A stretch of DNA of 52,076 bases from NCBI RefSeq assembly GCF_007993045.1, contig NZ_VOOR01000037.1, forward strand, positions 1 to 52,076. Direction: 5' to 3'. This document shows, in pieces, positions 36,427 through 44,648 of the stretch (positions are counted from its first letter, which is position 1; each line of letters begins with the position of its first letter). The stretch comes from Phaeodactylibacter luteus (lineage in GTDB: Bacteria; Bacteroidota; Bacteroidia; Chitinophagales; Saprospiraceae). Made by a program: the position numbers and the translations under genes. Under the pieces are notes generated by a model, which ran no database searches, was not told the DNA's origin, and saw nothing but the letters and a program-made list of their open reading frames with translations.

Positions 36427-37011
36427 TTATCGGTTGTTGATGACAAGGCTGCTGAGGTCGTGCGCCATCCGGGCCTCCTCTTCTGCTTTGGAAGGAGCGA
36501 GCATAGCCGTGCACAGGCACATACGGCGTTGGTTGCGCTCGAGGATATCATAATTGGGGCAAGACTGGCAGCCTTTCCAGAAGGCTTCGTCTTGGGTAAG
36601 CTCTGAAAAAGTGACGGGGCGGTAGCCCAAGTCCGAATTGATGCGCATGACCGGGAGGCTCGTCGTAATGCCGAAAAGGCGGGCATTGGGGTATTTGTTG
36701 CGGGAGAGCTCAAAAGCTTTGGCTTTGATGAGGCGGGCCAGGCCGTGCTGCCGGAAGTCCGGGAATACGATCAGCCCCGAGTTGGCCACGTAGCGCTCGT
36801 GGCTCCAAACCTCTATATAACAAAAGCCGGCCACCTTGCCGTCCTGCATAGCGATAATGGCATTGCCATTCCGGATTTTGGTGCGGATATAATCCGGTTC
36901 TCTTTTGGCGATACCGGTGCCCCTCGAGCGGGCAGACTCAGCGTAGTTGTCGCAGATTTCTTCTGCGAACGGCTCATGGGCAGCATCTGCAATTAGGATG
37001 TCAAATTTCAT
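36427..37011 (-). CDS. GNAT N-acetyltransferase, candidate N-acylglutamate synthase
   Basis: 194 residues. The GNAT fold is recognisable from GKVAGFCYIEVW, SGLIVFPDFRQHGLARLIK (acyl-CoA pyrophosphate loop with R-Q-H-G-L-A) and LFGITTSLPVMRINSDLGYRPV. It is the first gene of the arginine cluster. As no ArgA or ArgJ is in the window and related Bacteroidetes clusters carry a similar GNAT gene at this position, it is a good candidate for the first step, transfer of an acetyl or succinyl group to glutamate. That role is an inference from position. The C terminus contains four cysteines (CQSCPNYD, MCLCT) of unknown purpose. Confidence 0.8.
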   Translation of the reverse strand: MKFDILIADAAHEPFAEEICDNYAESARSRGTGIAKREPDYIRTKIRNGNAIIAMQDGKVAGFCYIEVWSHERYVANSGLIVFPDFRQHGLARLIKAKAFELSRNKYPNARLFGITTSLPVMRINSDLGYRPVTFSELTQDEAFWKGCQSCPNYDILERNQRRMCLCTAMLAPSKAEEEARMAHDLSSLVINNR

Positions 37012-37517
37012 TCGTTTTGGTTGTGCTTGATGCAGGGTATTGGCCTGCGGATAAAACCATAGCGATCGGGCCCTCCGGACAGCGGCCGGGCCGGGCCGGG
37101 TAAAATATAATTGGCCTGTACTTTAGGTTCAGGGAGAGGCGTGCCTTTGGCTGGGCACGGATGGCAGGTGTAATCCTGCACGGATGGGTAATATGGAAAT
37201 TGTCCGCCCCTAAGGGCGGCGCAGGAAGCGTCGGCGGATAGCAACCGGGGTATGCCGGTTGGCCAGAGTAGAGATATGTAATTCGCCGTGCTGCATGAAG
37301 ATTTTGCTCTGTACAGCCCTTCACAGTAGGCGAAGTGGCTGAGCTTTAATTTTATTGAGCAGGCAATGTAGCAGCCTTTTTACTGAAAAGCAAACCCTAG
37401 TGATAGGAAATCAGGCAGATAGAGATGAAAAAAGCAGGAGATTACGATTTCTAAAGCTTGTGTGATCTTCTGCCTAGACTGTAGGCTGCGCTTATGTGAT
37501 CTTTGCCACAAAAAGAT
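37012..37517. other. Intergenic leader region of the arginine cluster
   Basis: 506 bases between divergent genes. It must hold the promoters for the arg cluster (leftward) and DUF202 gene (rightward), but no TAnnTTTG match with a good -33 partner stands out, and no clear arginine-repressor box was found. Nothing else is recognised here. Confidence 0.4.
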
Positions 37518-37787
37518 ATGGACCATCCAAAACCACTGATCACTCGTGACTATTTGGCGATTGAGCGCACCCACTTGGCCAATGAGCGTACATTCCTTGC
37601 CTATTTCCGTACCGCTTTGGTCTTTTTGAGCGGAGGTGTTGCCATATTACAAATGGAGGTGTTGCGTGAGATCCGGCCGCTGGGCTTTTTTTTATTGGCC
37701 GCTTCGCCTTTTATCTTGGGCATTGGCATTTTTCGTTTGTTGTACGTGAAGCGGCAGATCAAAAAGTACTACAAATATTCCAAGTAG
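37518..37787 (+). CDS. DUF202 family membrane protein (YidH-like)
   Basis: 89 residues from the ATG at 37518 (MDHPKPLITRDYLAIERTHL). The family hallmark LANERTFLAYFRTAL is followed by two membrane segments (about residues 29-48 and 56-76) and a basic tail (KRQIKKYYKYSK). Small inner-membrane protein of unknown function, found widely in bacteria. It stands alone, with its own terminator downstream. Confidence 0.85.
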   Translation: MDHPKPLITRDYLAIERTHLANERTFLAYFRTALVFLSGGVAILQMEVLREIRPLGFFLLAASPFILGIGIFRLLYVKRQIKKYYKYSK

Positions 37788-37863
37788 CTTTGGGCATGGG
37801 CTTGCAGGGGCGGAGTAAAAGCCTTAGCTTCACCGGACCAAACTAAACTACTTTTTAGGAGAA

Positions 37864-37902
37864 CGCCCGGCGTACATTGCGTACAGCCGGGCGCTTTGTT
37901 TT
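37864..37902 (+). terminator. Rho-independent terminator
   Basis: CGCCCGGC (37864-37871) pairs with GCCGGGCG (37886-37893), with GTAC/GTAC pairing inside, followed by TTTGTTTT. It ends the DUF202 transcript. Confidence 0.85.
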
Positions 37903-37957
37903 AGTATCAGCAAAATAGTGCGGGCGGTGCCTTTTATGATCAGCTGCGGTTAGGCAG

Positions 37958-38746
37958 TTATGATTTGGGCAGGTACTGCTTTTTGATTTCTCCGTTTTTG
38001 TCTTCCCATTCTTTTAGGCCGTACACAAAAGACCTGCCGTCGTGCTTCTTTTTGGACAAGATGTCGTTTTTGTTAGAAAGCTTGTTCAGGCTGCGGTTGA
38101 GCTTGGTCTTAATGACAGCGGTGCCCTCCTTGATGCTAGGGTCTGCAGAGCCGATTGCTGCGAGATCGCCGGTGGTCAGCGCCTGATTTTTTTCCCGTAT
38201 GGCATTAATCACGAAGTTGTCCCATTCAGACAGGCGCACGCCCTCAATGGTTGTAGGCTCAGCGGCTGTTGTGGGCTCAGCAGCAGGCTGGGCTTCAGCA
38301 GCAGGCTGGGCCTTTGGGGCTGCCTTTGCTGATGCTGATTTGGCCGGCTTGGCAGCGGCAGCCTTAGTGGTTTTATTTTTACTGCCTTTTGGGCGCCCCC
38401 GGCCTTTTGATTTGGCAGCTGTATTGGTTTTTCTGCTTTTGGCTGCTGTCTTGGTGCTTCTTGCCGGCTTAGGCTTTTCTTCTGCAGCAGGCTGCTGCTC
38501 GGCAACGGGCTGTTTTTCAGCAGCGGGTTGTTCCTCTGCAGGTGACGGGGCGGAAGTTGTAGGGGGCAGCGCGTAGATCGTCGCTTCTTCTACAGCTAGT
38601 GCTTCTTCCAGGTTTGCGGCATATTCTTGCAGTTGTTTTACAACGGCTTCATTTTGCATGACCTGGAAATTCAATTTCCGCAATTCAGATTGGTACTTGT
38701 TAATTAGATCCCTTACCTCAAGTGGGCTCAAATGTGTCAACGCCAT
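37958..38746 (-). CDS. AT-hook nucleoid-type protein with coiled coil and Ala/Pro/Lys-rich linker
   Basis: 262 residues in three parts. Residues 5-55 are helical and probably coiled-coil (LEVRDLINKYQSELRKLNFQ). Residues 60-165 are a low-complexity linker with acidic repeats (PAAEEQ, PAAEKQ, PVAEQQ) and then a histone H1-like basic stretch with a canonical AT-hook GRGRPKG at 115-121. Residues 167-250 are a compact domain (LSEWDNFVINAIREKNQALT...GRSFVYGL) that looks like a winged helix. It probably binds AT-rich DNA as an architectural or regulatory protein. No gene symbol assigned. A good promoter lies directly upstream. Confidence 0.75.
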   Translation of the reverse strand: MALTHLSPLEVRDLINKYQSELRKLNFQVMQNEAVVKQLQEYAANLEEALAVEEATIYALPPTTSAPSPAEEQPAAEKQPVAEQQPAAEEKPKPARSTKTAAKSRKTNTAAKSKGRGRPKGSKNKTTKAAAAKPAKSASAKAAPKAQPAAEAQPAAEPTTAAEPTTIEGVRLSEWDNFVINAIREKNQALTTGDLAAIGSADPSIKEGTAVIKTKLNRSLNKLSNKNDILSKKKHDGRSFVYGLKEWEDKNGEIKKQYLPKS

Positions 38747-38767
38747 GTGTGGTTTTTTTATTTGTCA

Positions 38768-38800
38768 CAAAACTAAATAAAATAATTTCACCTGGCACAA
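38768..38800 (-). promoter_or_regulatory. Bacteroidetes-type promoter of the AT-hook gene
   Basis: On the minus strand, TTG (38798-38800) and TAGTTTTG (38768-38775) are separated by 22 bases in a very AT-rich stretch. The predicted start near 38761 leaves a leader of about 15 bases before the ATG at 38746. Confidence 0.5.
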
Positions 38801-38892
38801 TTGTTTGTTTTGTTTTTTTGATGAGGGGAGTAGATTCCTAACCTGTATTTACAAGATAGATACTTATCCATTCGGGGAGCTTGGGGCTGTAG

Positions 38893-39041
38893 AGCCGGAA
38901 TGTCGCAAGCTTTGAGCTCGAGTAGGGGACCGGACTAGCGCTGCGGAGGGGTGGCAAGCCCGATAGGGCCGAGCGGATAGCGAGCCCCGCAGCATAGCGG
39001 CACCTGCCGTATGGCAGGGGCAGGCCCCCTTTCGTTGGGCA
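38893..39041 (+). repeat. R1 repeat, copy 5 (partial)
   Basis: Contains the R1 core (CTAGCGCTGCGGAGGGG, GAGCATAGCGGCACCTGCC-like, with GCAGCATAGC) and a degraded left end (GGAATGTCGCAAGC). The right inverted end is missing after GGCAGGCCCCC, so this copy is truncated. Confidence 0.7.
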
Positions 39042-39351
39042 GGATATCAATCTCAACACGCTCTGAGTGTGTAGCTCAGTAAAGCTAGGCTAGCAGGCGA
39101 ATCGGCTATTGCTGCACGGTGGCAATGTTTAAATGGGGTAGTGGATTGTGCAGGCTGTTCAGCCGGAGTGTTGCCTTTCATCGGAAAGTAGCGCGGGCTG
39201 GCCTGAAAATTTGGAAAGGCGGAAAGCGGGCACTTATCATGTCTGCTCAATTGCTGCGGAGGGGCTCAGAGCATTTTTGGAGCTCCTTCTTTTTGCAAAT
39301 CAACGCGCTTTATGAACCTGGCTTCCGCACTAAAATTATTTAACCTGCAAA
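39042..39351. other. Intergenic, nothing recognised
   Basis: 310 bases between R1 copy 5 and repeat D copy 1. No gene, hairpin or promoter could be supported here. Confidence 0.4.
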
Positions 39352-39436
39352 GCTCAAATTTAGCAGCTCCGCAGGGCCCTGCCGGACAGCAGGCGTGCAT
39401 AGGTCCTTGATTTTTAAAACGAAACCGCTACAAATA
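39352..39436. repeat. Repeat D, copy 1
   Basis: An 85-bp sequence that begins GCTCAAAT, contains GGCCCTGCCGGACAGCAGGC, and ends near AAACCGCTACAAAT. It is related to 47983-48066. The ends are imperfect inverted repeats (CAGCTCCG and its counterpart), so it can fold on itself. It sits 40 bases upstream of the DUF4407 start. Confidence 0.6.
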
Positions 39437-39475
39437 AGCGCTCAGGCGCTTCTGCCAAAAGTAAACCACCCGGCT

Positions 39476-40606
39476 ATGTCAACAATCAAGCAGTTTTTAA
39501 TTTATTGTTCCGGCGCAGATGCCGATATCCTCAAGCAGTGCCCCTCCGACGAGCAGAAGTTTGTGGGCATAGGCGGTACTATTTTATTCACGGGGCTGCT
39601 GGCGTTTTGCTCAGCCACGTATGCTATCTACACCGTCTTTGATACCTACTGGGCTGCAGTGCCTTTTGGGCTGTTGTGGGGGCTCATGATTTTCAACCTA
39701 GACCGCTATATCGTATCGAGCATGAAGAAGCAGGGCGGTTTTTTCAAGGACTTTTTCATTGCTTTCCCCCGTTTGTTCATGGCGGTGCTGCTGGCTTTGG
39801 TCATATCGAAACCGTTAGAGCTGAAGATTTTTGAAAAGGAGATCAATGCTGAGCTGCTGGTGATGGAGCAGGAGGTGTATCAGGAGCAGGAGAGCCGTAT
39901 ACAAGCCCGTTATGCGGGGCAGATAGCAGGGCACACTTCTCGCAAGGCTGCTTTGCAGGCAGAGATCGAGGCGCAGGCCGCGCTTCGGGATACGCTTTCT
40001 CTTATGGCCATACAGGAGGCAGACGGCACAGGCGGCTCCGGTAAGCGCAACCTGGGCCCGATCTACCGGGCTAAGAAGGCCAATGCAGATGCAGCTCAGG
40101 CCAGTTTGGAGCAGTTGGAGGCACGCCTGCTGCCCCTTATCGGGGAGGAGCAGGCTGCTATCGGCAATCTGGATAGCCTGATGAAAGCGGATATCGCCGG
40201 GCTAGGCCGGGGCGCTTATGGCGGCATGGCAGCCCGTATGGACGCCCTGCACCGGCTGGGGCAGGGCAGCGAGGCGATTTATTGGGCTAGCCTGTTCATC
40301 ATGCTGTTGTTTATTGCCGTGGAGACGGCCCCTATCTTTGCTAAGCTGATAGCAGCCCGCAGCCCATACGATTACCTTTTGCAGGAGCACGAACACCGCT
40401 TTGAGATGGAAAGCTTTGAAGCGGTGAGCTTGCGCAACAACGCCGTGCGCAATAAGGTCAAGTTTGATACCGAAACGAGTGTCTACCGTACGCAGCAGGA
40501 GATCGGGGTGGAAAAAGAGCTGACCAACATTTGGCTGCGCCGGCGCAAAGAAGCTATTGAACGGTCTCCGGCAGACTGGCGCCCGCCCTTTATCAAAAAT
40601 GCCTAA
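39476..40606 (+). CDS. DUF4407 family membrane protein
   Basis: 376 residues from the ATG at 39476 (MSTIKQFLIYCSGADADILK), which matches the usual start of DUF4407; an ATG at 39395 would begin in repeat D. The family landmarks FVGIGGTILFTGLLAF and GLLWGLMIFNLDRYIVSSM are present. Three membrane segments lie in residues 30-115, then a long charged coiled coil (about 120-255), then a fourth membrane segment (IYWASLFIMLLFIAVETAP) and a helical cytoplasmic tail. Function unknown; found widely in Bacteroidetes. Confidence 0.88.
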   Translation: MSTIKQFLIYCSGADADILKQCPSDEQKFVGIGGTILFTGLLAFCSATYAIYTVFDTYWAAVPFGLLWGLMIFNLDRYIVSSMKKQGGFFKDFFIAFPRLFMAVLLALVISKPLELKIFEKEINAELLVMEQEVYQEQESRIQARYAGQIAGHTSRKAALQAEIEAQAALRDTLSLMAIQEADGTGGSGKRNLGPIYRAKKANADAAQASLEQLEARLLPLIGEEQAAIGNLDSLMKADIAGLGRGAYGGMAARMDALHRLGQGSEAIYWASLFIMLLFIAVETAPIFAKLIAARSPYDYLLQEHEHRFEMESFEAVSLRNNAVRNKVKFDTETSVYRTQQEIGVEKELTNIWLRRRKEAIERSPADWRPPFIKNA

Positions 40607-40612
40607 GTGTGT

Positions 40613-40620
40613 TATCTTTG
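40613..40620 (+). promoter_or_regulatory. Bacteroidetes -7 element upstream of the dinB-uvrC genes
   Basis: TATCTTTG at 40613-40620 matches TAnnTTTG exactly; the -33 partner at the expected distance is weak (TTTA). It lies between the DUF4407 stop (40606) and the DinB start (40684) and would give a leader of about 57 bases. Confidence 0.45.
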
Positions 40621-40683
40621 TGCTTGTAATGGCAAGGTATATAGGCACCCCGCTGCTTTTATGATGAATCACCCCACGCTACT

Positions 40684-41235
40684 ATGAGTTTATTCCAAAC
40701 TGCGGCAGCATTGCTGCTACAGCTGCGCGCTTACCTTTCTGTATTAACGCCCCAACAGTACCAAGGCAAATCCAAGGTCCTGTTGGGCAGCAGCATTGGG
40801 GAGCATACACGCCACTTGCTGGAGTTTTTCCAGTGCCTTTTGCTACAGGCGGCTGCCGAGCCAAGGCAGATAGACTATGCCGCCCGCGAAAGAGACCCCC
40901 GGCTAGAGGCAGACCCTGCTTTTGCTTTGGCCATGGCGGAACAACTGGCTCTGGCCCTGCAAGGGCTTTCGGGCAATCCCCCTTGCAGGGTCAGTGTTGC
41001 AGATGTGACGGGGGAAGAGGGAGCCCCCACCGTGCCTTCTTGTTTAGAGCGGGAAATACTGTACAATATCGAGCACACCATCCACCATTTAGCCATCATC
41101 CGTATTGGGCTCGGCGAAGCCGCCCCTGAGCTTGAGCTTCCAGAAGATTTTGGCGTTGCCCGGTCTACGTTGAGCTACAAGGCCCAAGAAAGGAGTCATC
41201 AAAATCCCGACAGGGTTGTTACCTTAGCAAAGTAA
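40684..41235 (+). CDS. DinB superfamily protein
   Basis: 183 residues forming a four-helix bundle of the DinB/YfiT type. The presumed metal-binding histidines are visible: H41 and H44 in SIGEHTRHLLEF, and HTIHH in YNIEHTIHHLAIIRIG. Members are thiol transferases or of unknown role. It precedes uvrC by 44 bases in the same direction, so it may be cotranscribed with this repair gene, but a functional link is not shown. Confidence 0.82.
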   Translation: MSLFQTAAALLLQLRAYLSVLTPQQYQGKSKVLLGSSIGEHTRHLLEFFQCLLLQAAAEPRQIDYAARERDPRLEADPAFALAMAEQLALALQGLSGNPPCRVSVADVTGEEGAPTVPSCLEREILYNIEHTIHHLAIIRIGLGEAAPELELPEDFGVARSTLSYKAQERSHQNPDRVVTLAK

Positions 41236-41279
41236 GGCTGAGGCTGGCAAGCTTTAGCTGTTAGACCAGTCGATAAGGT

Positions 41280-43115
41280 ATGACAACAGAAGACTTTAAA
41301 GCGATAGCTGACACCATCCCACGTTTGCCCGGCGTATACCGTTTTTTTGATGCAGAAGATTGCATACTCTATGTGGGCAAAGCCAAGAACCTGCGCAACC
41401 GGGTCTCCTCTTATTTTGGGGAGCGCAGGGACCGTGCGCACCGCACCCGGGTCATGGTCAAACATGCCCGCCGAATTGAGTTCACTATCGTGGAAACGGA
41501 AGCGGATGCCCTCCTGCTTGAAAACACCCTCATCAAAAAATACCAGCCGCGCTATAATGTCATGTTGCGCGACGATAAAAGCTATTCCTACATTTGTATC
41601 AAGAAGGAGCGCTTCCCCCGGGTATTCATCACCCGCCGGGTCATACGCGATGGCTCTACTTACTTTGGCCCTTACACTAGCCGCTCCCGCCTGAAAGTCA
41701 TCTTGGAGCTGATCAAGCGTCTTTTCCCTTTGCGCACCTGCAGTTACAATCTTTCTGCCGATAATATTGAGGCGGGCAAGTTCAAAGTTTGCCTGGAGTA
41801 CCATATCAAAAACTGCCTGGGGCCCTGCGAAGGGCTCGAGAGCGAGGCGGAGTACAACGAGAAAATTGCACAGGTGCGCAATATATTGCGCGGCAACTTC
41901 GGGGCAGTGCGCAATCATTTCCGCGATGTCATGGGGGTATTGGCCGAAAACCTCGAATTTGAAAAAGCGCAGCGCATTAAGGAAAAACTGACCGCCTTTG
42001 AAGATTATCAGGCGAAGTCGACAGTGGTAAGCACTACGATACGGGATGTAGATGTCTTTTCTATCGCCTCAGAGGAGAAAGAAGCTTACGTTAATTACAT
42101 CAAGGTGGTGAATGGGGCGATCATTCATGCGCACACTCAGGAGTTGATCAAAAACTTGGACGATGACGACGAGGCGGGGCTCTTGCAATACGCAATCCCA
42201 ATTATCCGTGACCGCTTCAACAGCATCGCTACAGAGCTGGTGCTGCCTTACGAATTGCCCCTGGGCGATGATGCGCTGCAAGTGACGGTGCCTAAAATTG
42301 GCGATAAGCGCAAACTGCTCGACCTGTCTGAGAAGAACCTCAAATATTATATGCTGCAGCGGCAAAAGCAGCGGGCGACTGCCCGGAAAAAACAGACTTC
42401 TGCAGAGCGCATCCTCCGCACCCTGCAGGCCGATCTCAATATGGACGAGCTGCCCCTGCACATAGAGTGCTTCGACAACTCCAACATCCTGGGGCATTTT
42501 CCGGTCTCATCCTGTGTGGTTTTCAAAAATGCGAAGCCCAGCAAAAAAGATTACCGCCACTTCAATGTGAAGACGGTGGTCGGGCCAGATGATTTTGCCT
42601 CTATGGCAGAGGTGGTGCACCGCCGCTACCGCCGGCTGTTGGACGAGGGGGAGCCACTGCCGCAGCTCATCATCATCGATGGGGGCAAAGGGCAGCTCGG
42701 GGCAGCTGTCGAAAGCCTGCGGACATTGGGCCTGCTTGATCAGATCACCATCATTGGCATTGCAAAGCGGCTCGAGGAGATATTCCTGCCTGGCGACGCG
42801 GTGCCCCTGTATATTGACAAAAAATCCGAGTCGCTCAAGCTCATTCAGCAAGCCCGGGACGAGGCCCACCGGTTTGCCATCACTTTCCACCGCAACAAGC
42901 GTTCTCAGTTCTTCACAGCTACGGAGCTGACCAACATCCCCGGGGTAGGGGAGAAAACGGCCGAGAAGCTGCTGAGCCACTTTGGCTCCGTCAAAAAGGT
43001 GAAGGAAGCCCGGGCATCCGACTTGGCTGCTGTAGCTGGGCTGAGCGTAGCTAAAAAAGTAAAAATGTATTTTGCAGAAGCAGAAGCTGGCAGCAGCCCT
43101 TCTGCCAACGAATAG
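41280..43115 (+). CDS. uvrC: Excinuclease ABC subunit C
   Basis: 611 residues; it makes both incisions around bulky DNA lesions in nucleotide excision repair. Order of domains: GIY-YIG nuclease (LPGVYRFFDAEDCILYVGKA, residues 14-95), Cys-containing region (CLEYHIKNCLGPCEG), UVR/UvrB-interacting helix near residue 200-240 (AENLEFEKAQRIKEKL), RNase H-like nuclease (ECFDNSNILG, IIDGGKGQL), and a helix-hairpin-helix pair (IPGVGEKTAEKLLSHFGS). The length is typical. It is followed after 16 bases by the FAD oxidoreductase gene. Confidence 0.97.
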   Translation: MTTEDFKAIADTIPRLPGVYRFFDAEDCILYVGKAKNLRNRVSSYFGERRDRAHRTRVMVKHARRIEFTIVETEADALLLENTLIKKYQPRYNVMLRDDKSYSYICIKKERFPRVFITRRVIRDGSTYFGPYTSRSRLKVILELIKRLFPLRTCSYNLSADNIEAGKFKVCLEYHIKNCLGPCEGLESEAEYNEKIAQVRNILRGNFGAVRNHFRDVMGVLAENLEFEKAQRIKEKLTAFEDYQAKSTVVSTTIRDVDVFSIASEEKEAYVNYIKVVNGAIIHAHTQELIKNLDDDDEAGLLQYAIPIIRDRFNSIATELVLPYELPLGDDALQVTVPKIGDKRKLLDLSEKNLKYYMLQRQKQRATARKKQTSAERILRTLQADLNMDELPLHIECFDNSNILGHFPVSSCVVFKNAKPSKKDYRHFNVKTVVGPDDFASMAEVVHRRYRRLLDEGEPLPQLIIIDGGKGQLGAAVESLRTLGLLDQITIIGIAKRLEEIFLPGDAVPLYIDKKSESLKLIQQARDEAHRFAITFHRNKRSQFFTATELTNIPGVGEKTAEKLLSHFGSVKKVKEARASDLAAVAGLSVAKKVKMYFAEAEAGSSPSANE

Positions 43116-43131
43116 CAAACCACCCACCAAC

Positions 43132-44355
43132 ATGGCTGATATCATCATCATAGGCGCCGGGCTGTCTGGCCTTACGGCAGCAAATTACTTACACCAAAAG
43201 GGCCGTTCGGTACTCGTCTTAGAAGCCGCTGGCCGGCCTGGCGGGCGTGTGCAGACCACGGAGCAGGACGGTTTTCTGCTGGACCATGGCTTTCAGGTCC
43301 TGGCCACTGCTTACCCCGAAGCCCGTGCATTGCTGGACTATAGCGCGCTGGATTTGCGCCCGTTCAAGCCTGGCGCGCTTTTGTTGCAGCCCGATGGCTC
43401 GCGGGGGCGGATTGGCGATCCTATCCGGGACCCCGGCAGCCTTTTCCCTACCCTTTTCGCCAAGGCTGGCGGGCTGAGCAGCAAACTGGGCATCCTACGC
43501 TTGCGCAATCAGCTGGCCAGGCTTTCCGCCGAAGAAGTGTTTCAGCGGGAGGAGCGCCCCACGGCCGAAGTGCTGAGGGGGGAATACGGGTTTTCAGAAG
43601 AGCTGGCCGCCCGATTTTTCCGCCCGTTCTATGCCGGGATTTTTCTAGAGCCCGAGCTCAGGACAAGCCGCCGCATGTTTGATTTTGTTTTCAAAATGTT
43701 TGCGGAAGGCGCTGTGGCTGTGCCCAATGGCGGCATGGGGCAGATCCCTTTGCAGCTGGCGGGCCGTTTGCCGGAAGGCAGCATACGCTACAATAGCCGT
43801 GTAGCACACATCGAAGGGCAGCATGTCCATCTGGAGAGCGGTGCTGTCCTTTCTGCCGGGAAAATCATTTTGGCTACAGAAGCTACGGGTTTGGTCAAAG
43901 ATTACGCCCCGGCGGTCAATACCCAATTTGTCAGCACCACGCATTTGCATTTCCGGGCTGCAGAGGCCCCGTTGCGCTCCCCCCTTATCGCGCTCAACAC
44001 TCGGCCTACAGACCGGGTCAATAGCCTGGCCGTCATGGATCAGGTAGCGCCCGGGTACGCACCTGCCGGGCAGCACCTGTTGTCTGTTGCTATGGTGGGC
44101 CAACAGATGGGCACAGACGGGGAGCTGTTCGCGCAGGCACAACAAGAGCTGTCGCGTTGGTTTGGGCAGGCGGCAGCAGGCTGGCAGCCCCTGCACCTCC
44201 GCAGGGTAAAATATGCGCTCCCGGCTCAGGAGCACGTACAAGGGCAGGCCAGTTATAAAATACGCGATGGGCTCTATGTGATAGGAGACCACCTATTGCA
44301 CGGCTCTATCAATGGGGCCATGCAGTCGGGCAGAGAGGTGGCCGAGCAGCTGTAA
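43132..44355 (+). CDS. FAD-dependent amine oxidoreductase family protein
   Basis: 407 residues from the ATG at 43132 (MADIIIIGAGLSGLTAANYL), which places the dinucleotide-binding GxGxxG motif at the N terminus; a longer frame starts inside uvrC. The flavin amine oxidase pattern continues with VLEAAGRPGGRVQT and ends with YVIGDHLLHGSINGAMQSG. Members include phytoene desaturase-like and protoporphyrinogen oxidase-like enzymes; the substrate cannot be named. The TAA stop lies within a 7-bp direct repeat flanking R1 copy 6. Confidence 0.85.
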   Translation: MADIIIIGAGLSGLTAANYLHQKGRSVLVLEAAGRPGGRVQTTEQDGFLLDHGFQVLATAYPEARALLDYSALDLRPFKPGALLLQPDGSRGRIGDPIRDPGSLFPTLFAKAGGLSSKLGILRLRNQLARLSAEEVFQREERPTAEVLRGEYGFSEELAARFFRPFYAGIFLEPELRTSRRMFDFVFKMFAEGAVAVPNGGMGQIPLQLAGRLPEGSIRYNSRVAHIEGQHVHLESGAVLSAGKIILATEATGLVKDYAPAVNTQFVSTTHLHFRAAEAPLRSPLIALNTRPTDRVNSLAVMDQVAPGYAPAGQHLLSVAMVGQQMGTDGELFAQAQQELSRWFGQAAAGWQPLHLRRVKYALPAQEHVQGQASYKIRDGLYVIGDHLLHGSINGAMQSGREVAEQL

Positions 44356-44555
44356 GGGCACCAACGAGATTGTCGTTTTTTGGGCCTGCCCCTGCCTGAG
44401 GGCAGGTGCCGCTATGCTACGGGGCTCGCTGTCCGCTCGGCCCCTCGCCCTACAGGCGTCGGGTCTGGCCTTCGGCCACCCCTTCGCAGCGCTAGGCCAA
44501 TGCCAGGCTAAAGCCCGGAAAGCTTGAACGGCTGCAGCACTTTGATTGCCCCCCC
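44356..44555 (-). repeat. R1 repeat, copy 6
   Basis: Reverse-oriented, 200 bp. It is flanked by perfect GCTGTAA direct repeats (44349-44355 and 44556-44562), the first of which contains the stop codon of the oxidoreductase gene. Its centre has the longer form CGCCCTACAGGCGTCGGG, shared only with copy 7, so R1 has at least two subtypes. The outer ends are more degraded than in other copies. Confidence 0.8.
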
Positions 44556-44648
44556 GCTGTAATGCCCGTTCGTGCAACAGCAGGGGCAGTTGGTGCAATA
44601 GATTTGGCAGGGCAGCTGCTGGAGCTTTTTTTTGGGCAAAAAAGAAAG

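Noticed and set aside
36407-36520. Upstream start for argG
   Set aside because: It would overlap the GNAT gene and add 38 residues with no resemblance to the family.
41199-41918. A 239-codon frame opposite uvrC
   Set aside because: Antisense of the GIY-YIG part of uvrC; no independent support.
43072-43131. Upstream start for the amine oxidoreductase
   Set aside because: It lies in the end of uvrC and would place 20 unrelated residues before the FAD-binding motif.
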